DNA from: Sphaeramia orbicularis
Taxonomy: Eukaryota; Chordata; Actinopteri; Kurtiformes; Apogonidae
DNA length: 64,000 nt
Assembly (NCBI RefSeq): GCF_902148855.1
Contig: NC_043964.1
Coordinates: 7,884,602-7,948,601 of the forward strand
Reading direction: 5' to 3'
Below the pieces are notes generated by a model. That model was not told where the DNA came from. It saw nothing but the letters and a program-made list of their open reading frames with translations, and searched no databases. Below, piece by piece: positions 26,112-36,195 of the stretch (its first letter is position 1; each line of letters begins with the position of its first letter). Both the position numbers and the translations under genes were made by a program.

Positions 26112-29100
26112 ATGTCCTTCTACAAGAGCAGTTACGCCTCCCGCCTCGGCAGCGCCAAGCCCAGCAGCGTGTATGGCGGCGCTGGGGGCCGCGACACCCG
26201 CATCTCTGCTGCCACCGCCTCCAGGAGCTTCTCCTCCGGACTCGGCATGTCTGCGGGAGGACTGGGAGGAGGTTTCAACCTGTCCGATGCCCTCGATGTC
26301 ACCGACAACAACAAGAAGGCCACCATGCAGAACCTGAACGACCGGCTGGCGTCCTACCTGGACAAGGTCCGCAACCTGGAGAAGGCCAACGCTGACCTGG
26401 AGAACAAGATCAGGGAGTTCCTGGAGAAGAAGACCCAACCTGAAGGACACGACTGCTCTGGGTACAAGGCAGTGATCAGCGACCTGCAGGACCAGGTAGG
26501 ACCTCCAACCCAAGACCTACAAAGACTAACCCACATACAACCAAAACCAACCCAAGACCCTGAACCTGGTCTGTCAGGCTTCAGCAGGTCCTCATCAGAT
26601 AGTCTGAGGTCAGGGAGATGAGGACGGAAACGACCAAAAACCTGCGATAAACCACGGTTCAGTCTCAATATGTGATGTCATTCAGTCTTTCATCCAACCT
26701 GTTCCAGCTTCTATAAACCAAGAGTCAGCATCACAGTAAAACCGAAGAACACATGATTAAACCATTTATCTGAAAAAAAAAAAACAAAAAAACAATCTGC
26801 ACCTGTAAAAGAAACTCCGACAAACACAAACCAAACAGAAAGACTCAGTGAACATCACATTTATAAACCTCGCAATATTTATGACACTTGTCAAACAAAG
26901 TACGATGTTGGATGAAGGATCCTGTAGCGACTGTTTGTCCTCAAATTTAAATCAACTTAAACGTGACTGAACTTTAGACTTTAACAGAACTCAAATAACC
27001 ACTGGATGCACCAGGGGTTTGTGGTTTACACAGTTAAAAACACCATGTCCAGACCGTACATGTATTTCAGGTGGTTTATTCACAAGTTTTACAGGCAAAA
27101 CAACAACCAAGGCCCTTGTACCGTCTGTTTGACTGTGACTGTTAAAAAACCATGGGCCCACCCAGGTACATGATGGTCTGAACCAATAAGAAAAGCAAAA
27201 CATACTAAAGAATGAAAGCAATAACCATTAAAGTTAAAAAAAAAATTCAAAATATTAAACAAACAAAAAAGCAAACAAGTCAAAAATAAACAATTAGCAA
27301 AAAACACTAAATTACTAAACAAAAAAGGAAATTAACTTAGAACAAAAAACTAAACAGACAAAGAGTCCCTACAGATCCTTTGGGGAAACCCAGTGAAACC
27401 CAAAAAAACCCAATAAAACCCAGTGAAACCCTTGAAACTCGACCCCTGAGGGCGTTTGTTCAACAATTCCACTTTATTTCTGGATGTTCGTCATCATGTG
27501 AAACTCAAACAGAAAACAGCAGAAAGGGGAGATCATGTTAAAACCCAGATTCGATGAAGCAGCTGAAACTGAAGACGCTGCGTTTTGTCTGAACACAAAG
27601 CCCTGAGTCCTGAGGCCACGCCCAGAAACAGCGTTTGCATACAAGACCCGATCACCATCTATTCAACCGCCGGAAATTTGCCTTGTGTTTGCATCGTCTC
27701 ACCTGAACGTCAACAAAACCACGAAACCTCTGCCACTGACCATGAAACACCAGTCTGAACCGGGATGACAGGGACCTGTACGGGTGGGTGGGGCATCAGG
27801 GCGTGGTTGATGCATTTTACTGACGGTAGTGAACTTCCTGTTGGGTTTAGGATGTGGATCCAAGAGGCTTTTTGTGCACCTGATTTAATCTGATTTAATG
27901 GATTTAGGCCAAACCTCATGCAGGGGCTGAATGTAGCCACGCCCATTCATGTAAACCATCAAATAATACATTTTCCTGATCGCACTAAAGAGAGTTCAGT
28001 CCATTCAAACGACAACTTTTGTAGGAGAATAATACTGATGTTCAAGAAGCTTTTCCATTGGTCAGTGTTTGATAATGAAAGCATTCAATAGTACAGCGTC
28101 ATCTGCATTTGTCATGATTCTGGAGCTGTTTTTAATGCAGATAATACAGTTTATCCTCCAACGAATCTGCAACATTAGGGTCAAACTGACTCCATTTTAC
28201 CTTGGGGGGGTGGAGGGGGCGCAATAGAGCTGTAGTTTATCACATCCACATCCATTTAGTCCCATGTTTCAGTCCCATGTTTCCATCTCATGTTTCCATC
28301 TCATGTTTCCTGCTAATCTCGGTTCTTCTGTGTTTCAGATCCTCGATGCCACCCGTACAAACGGAGGTCTGTACTTGCAGATCGACAACGCTAAGCTGGC
28401 CGCCGATGACTTCAGGGTCAAGTATGTAAAACAGGAAGTACATTCACAGGTTTAAGAACTGAAACCTAGAAACGACTTTAATTAATCATCAATTGCTTCT
28501 TAAAAGTGAAAATGCAAGCTTTTCTTTGTCGTATCTGGTTTGAAGTCAGTTTGTCATCATTTCCTGATGTTTTATATCAGACACCACACATAAATATTAG
28601 AGGAAGTTCATCCTGATGGTTTCCAGTCATCTGAAGATTTTTACAACTAATTCAAAACATCGTCCAAACTTAAATCCTCTGACTGATTCTTTTTCTCCAC
28701 CTGTGTTCTCCTGCTTCTTTCACCATCAAACTCATTTGTGTCCAGGTTCGAGAACGAGTTGGCCATGAGGCAGTCAGTGGAGGCTGACATCGCCGGGTTG
28801 AAGAGGGTTCTGGATGAGCTGACACTGGGTCGATCCGACCTAGAGATGCAGATCGAGGCTCTGAAGGAGGAGCTGATCATGTTGAGGAAGAACCACGAGG
28901 AGGTGAGAACCAACCTGATGGAACCAGGGTCCTGAAGGTGACCTCCTGACCTTAACCCTTCCCTGGTGTCATCCTGCAGGACATGCTGGCCATGCGCAGT
29001 CAGGTGGGAGGTCAGGTCAACGTGGAGGTGGACGCCGCCCCCCAGGAGGACCTGACTGTCATCATGGCCAACATCAGAGAACACTACGAGAATGTTGCCG

Positions 29101-30624
29101 CTAAGAACCAAAGAGATCTGGACAGCTGGTTCCAGGCCAAGGTGAGTCCTGTCCTAGACCACCACGGAACCACGTACATGTTTGGTTCCAAGTGGTTCTG
29201 CTGTTGTTGTTGTTTATCTGAAATAAACCGTAAACAAAGGTCAACAAGGTCACGGTTCTTATCCCCAATAGTCCGGCGTCGTCTGCAAATATGATGAGTT
29301 TTGAGCAGGTTCTTATTTTCGTTCTTTCCAGACCGAGGCACTGAATAAGGAGGTGGCTGTGAGTACAGAGAACCTCCAAACATCACGTTCTGAGATCACA
29401 GAGGTCAAACGGACACTTCAGGGTCTGGAGATTGAGCTCCAGTCTCAGCTCAGTATGGTTGGTCCACTTCCTGTTCCAGATGTTCTTCAGTACCAGACTC
29501 TGTGAACATCCATAACCTTCTCTTCCTCTCTGGTTCTTAGAAAGCGTCTCTTGAAGGAACGCTGGCCGACACCCAGAGCCGGTTCGCCTCCATGTTGGCG
29601 GCGTACCAGAGGCAGGTGACGGCTCTGGAGGACCAGCTGGCCCAGCTCAAAGCTGACCTGGAGCGACAAGGACACGAGTACCAGATGCTGCTGGACCTGA
29701 AGACCCGACTGGAGATGGAGATCGCAGAGTACAGGAGGCTGTTGGACGGAGAACTGATGAGGTCAGTACTGAACACCCATCCACACCAAACCGGGTCACA
29801 TCCACCCACCGACACCAAACTGGGTCATATCCACCCACTGACACTAAACCGGGTGACATCCACCCACTGACACCAAAGCAGGTCACATCCACCCACTGAC
29901 ACCAAAGCAGGTCACATCCACCCACTGACACCAAACCAGGTCACATCCACCCACTGACACCAAACCAGGTCACTTCCACCCCACCGACACCAAACCGGGT
30001 CACATCCACCCACCGACACCAAACCAGGTCACATCCACCCACCGACACCAAACCAGGTCACATCCACCCACCGACACTAAACCAGGTCACATCCACCCAC
30101 TGACACCAAACCAGGTCACATCCACCCACTGACACCAAACCAGGTCACATCCACCCACTGACACCAAACCAGGTCACATCCACCCCACCGACACCAAACC
30201 AGGTCACATCCCACCCACTGACACAAACCAGGTCACATCCACCCACCGACACCAAACCAGGTCACATCCACCCACTGACACCAAACCAGGTCACTTCCAC
30301 CCCACCGACACCAAACCGGGTCACATCCACCCACCGACACCAAACCGGGTCACATCCACCCACCGACACCAAACCAGGTCACATCCACCCACCGACACTA
30401 AACCGGGTGACATCCACCAACAGATTTAGTTTGTTTTGTTTATATAATAATAGAAAACAATGATTTTTAAAAAAATCTTATATTTCATAATAAATTATAA
30501 CATATTAACATATTTGTACAAAAGATTTTTTTTAGACTCAAGTGAAGTTTTAAAGACAAAACAATGACAGTTTTGTAGTTTTGAAGTATTGAAATATATT
30601 CAAGTGTTTACTTTATGATTTTAT

Positions 30625-30656
<32 letters not shown>

Positions 30657-30997
30657 TATGTTGAGTTTATAAAATTTAGAGACAATGTAGTAAATTAATA
30701 TTTTCCTCTCTTTTAATGAGAATAACCCAAACAGTTGAACTGACTCTTTTCATTTCTATTTGCTTGTGAATATTGAGATCATTGTTTGAATTAATGACTG
30801 TTTAATGTTCATCCTGGTTTTTAGTCTTATTTCAGTGTTTATTTTCATAGAACCTGAATCTAACAGAACATTCTCCTCTGTTCTCTGACAGCGCACCTGC
30901 TTCAGCTCCAGCTTCTACGACTCGCAAAGTGTTGATCGTCACCAAAGAGCTCGTGGATGATGAGGAGGTCAGCTCTGAAACCCAGGAGGCGGAGTGA
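26112..30997 (+). CDS. Type I keratin K2, 412 aa
   Basis: Acidic type I keratin. Coding exons: 26112-26495, 28339-28421, 28746-28902, 28980-29141, 29332-29457, 29541-29761 and 30892-30997. Lengths 83, 157, 162, 126 and 221 bp for exons 2-6 are canonical for type I keratins, and all introns follow GT-AG. The head (about 1-70) is Ser/Gly-rich but lacks the long Gly runs of K1. Helix initiation is [16 protein letters not shown] (75-90), the L12 linker is around [16 protein letters not shown], and helix termination is YRRLLDGE (about 368-375). The tail is short and ends in ETQEAE. The N terminus [12 protein letters not shown] suits a simple or embryonic epithelial fish keratin, but I do not assign an orthologue. 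Confidence 0.93.
26496..28338. other. K2 intron 1, no further feature
   Basis: Long first intron of 1.84 kb with A-rich tracts (26770-26800 and 27230-27360). No alternative exon, RNA gene or clear transposon end recognised. Confidence 0.6.
29765..30415. repeat. 29-bp minisatellite in K2 intron 6
   Basis: About 22 copies of a 29-bp unit containing CCAGGTCACATCCACCCACT and ending GACACCAAA. It begins four bases after the exon 6 donor GTCAGT, so the repeat occupies the 5' half of the intron. Confidence 0.95.
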
Positions 30998-31037
30998 ATG
31001 TCAGTCCAACGTCTGTGGAAACCACCACACAAACACA

Positions 31038-31043
31038 AATAAA
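31038..31043 (+). terminator. Poly(A) signal of K2
   Basis: AATAAA 41 bp after the K2 stop codon. Confidence 0.85.
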
Positions 31044-31429
31044 ACCGTTCTGATGAACCAAACACATGCCTGTCAATGACTTTACTTTAGTTCCACCAGC
31101 TGAAACATACAAATGAGACGGGATTCAAGGTTTTAGAACAAAAAACATGAAAAAAGAGAAAATAACATGAACCCGCAGCATTAAGATTCATTCAGCTTCA
31201 TTTAGTGAAATGAAACAGGATGAAACAAGTGGTTCCAGGCAGAGCCATAGAAACAGAGTTACGACACACTGTGATGTAGCTGCTCTGGTGATCACATGGT
31301 TCATGTAAACCAGAATCGTTCCAAACAAACCTAGTGCTGTCATGTTCTTCTGTGGGACAGACAGCAGTGGGTGTGTTATTGACGGTAAATCTAAAATAAA
31401 CCCCACCCACACACCCAGCACACACACAA

Positions 31430-32885
31430 TAAGGCATTAACCTCAGGATAGCGGACAGGCTAACTTAGCATGTTAGCATTATCACACACAAAACAAGGCA
31501 TTAACAACAGGATAGCAGAAAGGGTAACGTAGCATGTTAGCATTATCGCACACACAATAAGGCATTAACCTCAGGATAGCAGACAGGCTAACTTAGCATG
31601 TTAGCATTATCACACACAAAACAAGGCATTAACAACAGGATAGCAGAAAGGGTAACGTAGCATGTTAGCATTATCGCACACACAATAAGGCATTAACCTC
31701 AGGATAGCAGACAGGCTATCTTAGCATGTTAGCATTATCACACACAAAATAAGGCATTAACCACAGGATAGCAGAAAGGGTAACGTAGCATGTTAGCATT
31801 ATTGCACACACAATAAGGCATTAACCTCCGGATAGCTGACAGGCTAACTTAGCATGTTAGCATTAGCACACGATAAGGCATTAACCTCAGGATAGTATAC
31901 AGGCTAACTTAGCATGTTAGCATTAGCACACACACAATAAGGCATTAACCACAGGATAGCAGACAGGCTAACTTAGCATGTTAGCGTTAGCGCACACACA
32001 CAATAAGGCATTAACCACAGGATAGCAGACAGGCTAACTTAGCATGTTAGTATTAGCACACACAGAATAAGGCACTAACCACAGGATAGCAGACAGGCTA
32101 AGTTAGCGTGATAGCATTAGCACACACACAATAAGGCATTAACCACAGGATAGCATACAGGATAACTTTGCATGTTAGTGTTAGCACACACAATAAGGAA
32201 TTAACCACAGGATAGCATAAAGGCTATCTTAGCATGTTAGCATTATCACACACACAACAAGGCATTAACCTCAGGAAAGCTGACAGGCTAACTTGGCATG
32301 CTAGCATTAGCACACACACAATAAGGCATTAACCACAGGATAGCAGACAGGCTAACTTAGCATGTTAGCATTATCACACACAAAATAAGGCATTAACCAC
32401 AGGATAGCGGAGAGGCTAACTTAGCATGTTAGCATTATCACACAAAATAAGGCATTAACCTCAGGATAGCTGACAGGCTAACTTAGCATGTTAGCATTAG
32501 CACACACATGATAAGGCATTAACCCCAGGATAGCAGACATGCTAACTTAGCATGTTAGCATTATCACACACAAAATAAGGCATTAACCACAGGATAGCAG
32601 AAAGGGTAACTTAGCATGCTAGCATTATCACACACACAATAAGGCATTAACCACAGGATAGCAGACAGGCTAACTTAGCATGTTAGCATTAGCACACACA
32701 GAATAAGGCACTAACCACAGGATAGCAGACAGGCTAAGTTAGCATGATAGCGTTAGCACACACACAATAAGGCATTAACCACAGGATAGCATACAGGCTA
32801 TCTTAGCATGTTAGCATTAGCACACACAATAAGGTATTAACCACAGGATAGCAGACAGGCTAACTTAGCATGTTAGCATTAGCAC
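31430..32885. repeat. ~64-bp tandem array
   Basis: About 23 copies of a 60-64-bp unit with the core AAGGCATTAACCACAGGATA, then GCTAACTTAGCATGTTAGCA and a CA-rich joint. The unit holds the short palindrome-like GCTAACNTAGCATGTTAGC. Array length varies mainly by CA number. It is not a CRISPR: the spacers are repeats too. Confidence 0.95.
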
Positions 32886-33175
32886 GGACCATAAACTCAG
32901 TAAAATTCACAACATTATCAAACTTAAACTCACCAGAATTCTTCTTGGATGAGTTGAATCTTTCAAACGCAGTGACAGAAGTTTGTCCTCCTTTAACTCA
33001 TGAATAATAACTTTAATGAACTTTTATTGATCAGAGATCAGCTCTACAGTAACTGTCCTCCTAATGATCACATGACCTCAGCTGACAAACTGAACCCAAC
33101 ACCAGCAGGTTCAACAGAACAACTCCAATCCAGCCCATAGAACCACATTTGGACTAACAGTACCTTCCCTTAGAG

Positions 33176-34055
33176 CAGGGGTCACCAACCTTTTCTCTTC
33201 TGTGAGCTACTTTTACCTAATGAAGTTGCCGGAGGGCTACTCTAATTTAGCAACATTTATTTACATAGCTATTTTCCATACATACACATTTTGTATCATA
33301 TGTTTGTAACATTGTGCTCTTCATTTATTTTATTTATTTATATATCTTTGTTTTAACATTTACAATACTTAAAAAGTGTTAATATGAAACTGTTATTTTA
33401 CTTTAATTAAGAAAATCAAAAGTAGAAAAAAAGAAATACAAGCATTTGCATGCTGTATTCCTAAAGATTTTAATACTATGTCAAAAATTATGAAATGGAA
33501 CAATCCTGCATATTTTTATAGAATTACTAAAAAACAAATAATACACACCTGTATGTGCATTTTTAATACTTTGAAATTGTGAAAAGGAACGTTGTCACTC
33601 ACACAATAAAACTTCACCAGCATGTGCTGCTGTTTTTCTGAAGGATTTGACCTTTTCTAAATTCACATATGCTGTCAAAACATATTAATTAAAACCAGAA
33701 CTTTGTGCACATAAATCCACCATCCCCGTCACTTCTACAGTCATCATACTGGAGTCAAACGCAGAGGCACCTGTTCAGGTCCGACTGCAGCTGTCTGAGC
33801 GCATGCGCAGATAGTGTACATCTGTTTGCGCTTGTCCAGGATGTGAACCACTTTACTGATGTCTCTGTTGAAGCGCTGGCCTTGGACAGTTTACTGAACA
33901 TGGACTGTTGTTTTTGGACTTTAGTTTTCAGCTCTTTTACCTTCTCTTCACGGAGGCTGATTCCCACCGGAGAATCTCCAGAAAAGTTGCTGTGAACTTT
34001 GGTGAAATTCCGCTCCACGTTGCATCTTTTACTGACTTCCAGAACGCGCCACAGA

Positions 34056-34119
<64 letters not shown>

Positions 34120-34478
34120 ATCTTTCATGAAAATAACTCCCTGACTATATTCAGCCCACATCGTTGGGGGCTGAACCCACTATCTGCCTGGCATCTGGCT
34201 CATCCTGGGCCCTGCCCCTCTCCAATGACAGGCAGCAAACCAGCGCTAAAGTTTGATTGACAGCTAGTTGACCGTTTCATCTCGGGAGGGGGACACTTGT
34301 AATTTTGATTGGGTGGAAGTTTAGACCTGTTCTACCAAATGATGAATCAACTTTGTGTTCTTATATTAGTGACCCTTGGCGAACCACCGGTAGATCGCGA
34401 GCAACATGTTGGAGAACCCTTTTTAGAGCAGGCCTGCGGGCGACCGGGTGCCCGCGGGCACCGTGATGGTGAGCCCTG
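33176..34478 (-). mobile_element. hAT transposon remnant with BED-type transposase fragment
   Basis: Terminal repeats CAGGGGTCACC (33176) and GGTGAGCCCTG (ends 34478) are inverted with one mismatch. They are flanked by 8-bp target duplications CCTTAGAG (33168-33175) and CCTTAGAA (34479-34486). On the minus strand, about 33755-34050, a fragment reads NVERNFTKVHSNFSGDSPVG and continues with a LREEKVKELK-like stretch, resembling the N-terminal region of ZBED/GTF2IRD2-like hAT transposases. The catalytic and dimerisation regions are absent. A CA microsatellite (34056-34116) lies inside. GTAGATCGCGAGCAAC at 34391 resembles a second hAT end, so the copy may be nested. Confidence 0.8.
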
Positions 34479-34486
34479 CCTTAGAA

Positions 34487-34789
34487 CCTCCATCATTGTA
34501 GTTCTAGTGGTTCCATGTGAACAGCTGGACCAGTCCAACTATGGAACTATAGGACTACAGCTGAAAATTCAACAGAACCCTTGAATCAGATAAAAATGGA
34601 TCCAAACTCTAACACAGACCAAAGAAAACAGAATTTACAACAGAAATGTCACTAATACAGGAAATACACTGGATCAGTGGAAGATGACCATATCTGATCA
34701 ACTTAGAGCTGGAGTTGATAGATCAGAGCAGATTCAATGTTTGGAACTACTGGCCCCATCTCCAGAACCAGGAAGGAGGTCCATATTTC
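34487..34789. other. Spacer without recognised feature
   Basis: About 300 bp between the hAT element and the CTACTA array; nothing recognisable. Confidence 0.5.
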
Positions 34790-35350
34790 GTCCATCTTTT
34801 TTTTTTTACAACAGGAGTTCTACTATTTTCTACTACTTTTTACTAGTTTCTACTATTTTTTTTTTACTAGTTTCTACTATTTTCTACTGTTTTCTACTAT
34901 TTTTTAGTAGTTTCTACTAGTTTCTGCTGTTTTCTACTATTTTCTATTTTTCAACTATTTTTTCCTGTTTTCTACTTTTTTTTATTAGTTTCTACTGTTT
35001 CCTACTGTTTTCCATTTTCTATTTTCTACTATTTTTTGTAGTTTCTACTGTTTTCTACAGTTTTCTACTATTTCCTACTCTTTTCTACAATTTCTTCTCT
35101 TTTCCACTATTTCCTACTGTATTCTACTGTTTTCTACTAGTTTCTACAATTTTCTTCTCTTTTCTACTGTTTTCTACGATTCCCTACTATTTTCTACTAT
35201 TTCCTACTATTTCCTACTGTTTTCTACTATTTTTTTCTAGTTTCTACTATTTTCTGCAGTTTTCTACTATTTTTTACTGTTTTCTTCTCTTTTCTACTGT
35301 TTTCTACTATTGCCTACTGTTTTCTGCTGTTTTCTATTTCCTACTGTTTT
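34790..35350. repeat. TTTTCTACTA-type array upstream of K3
   Basis: Degenerate 10-bp pyrimidine-rich units (TTTTCTACTA/TTTTCTACTG). An inverted copy, as TAGTAGAAAA units, lies at 53400-53595 upstream of K5. It therefore belongs to a duplicated flank. Confidence 0.92.
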
Positions 35351-35389
35351 CAGACATGTTCTCAGTCAGTATAAACTGCTGTGAAATGA

Positions 35390-36195
35390 TCAAACATCAG
35401 TATTTTTTCCTGCTGTTTTTTCATGAATCACTTAAACTTCAGTCCTGCTTAAATCAACCAAACATTCCATCAGTTTCAGGACTTTAACCCTTTAAATGTC
35501 CATTTAATGATCTGAAATATTACTGATTTATTTCAAAAAACACCAAAAATTCATTGGTTCTTTTAAATAAACAGTAGGGGGTGGGGCTTTGGTGGTTACA
35601 AGTGAGCGGTGCAGGTGCAGACGTTAATATAGACGTGAGTTCAACTAGAGAACCATAAATAATAGACAGTACATAAACGGACCTGACATCAACTTCTGCT
35701 GCGTCCATTAAACTGACTGATGCTTCATGTCATCAACACTAACGTGGACATTTGAACAAACGCAGATCTGCATCTTCTAGTTTTGAACCCGATTCTGAGG
35801 ACGCCTTCATTGGAGTAAACATCTGGACTATATGTTGGACTTTAACCCGGGCTTTAAGTCCTGATGGAGGTTTGTTCTTCTGTGGTGGAAGTTCTACTTC
35901 TTGAATGTCTCGTGACCAAATAAGGAGAAGTTTTACATTTTGTCAGATGTTCTGACTGTGAACTTGAACTTTGAAATCCAGGTGATTGTGACATCGTCCA
36001 CACCCGTTGATTCGTCTGCAGATTAGTCACATTGAAGACGGAACACTGGAACCCAAAGGGAAGTGGTTTTCTGAAGAACGCCCTGAATGCCCTGAAGCTG
36101 GACCACAAAGCCCCGCCCACCAACCTCTGGTCTTTAATAGGAGAACATGGGACATCAGATCTTCAGTGTCTCTGCAGTGGAAACTAAACATCATC
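35390..36195 (+). promoter_or_regulatory. Duplicated 5' flank and promoter of K3
   Basis: 35390-35685 is shared in inverse orientation with 53055-53400 upstream of K5. About 35700-36195 is shared with the K4 upstream region (about 44020-44504) and inversely with K6 (58594-59060). Visible proximal elements are a CCCCGCCCAC GC box (36111-36120), suited to Sp1/KLF factors, and a TTTAATA TATA-like box (36133-36139) 57 bp before the ATG. The predicted start is near 36165. Confidence 0.6.

Noticed and set aside
31430-32885. CRISPR-like array of regularly spaced repeats
   Set aside because: The unit is a continuous 64-bp tandem repeat in vertebrate DNA without unique spacers or cas genes.
36007-36195. 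Upstream in-frame ATG giving K3 and K4 a 60-63-residue N-terminal extension
   Set aside because: The extension is open in K3 and K4, but K6 has an in-frame stop in it and K5 has unrelated upstream sequence. A TATA-like box lies inside it, and all four genes share the Met-Gly start in good context.
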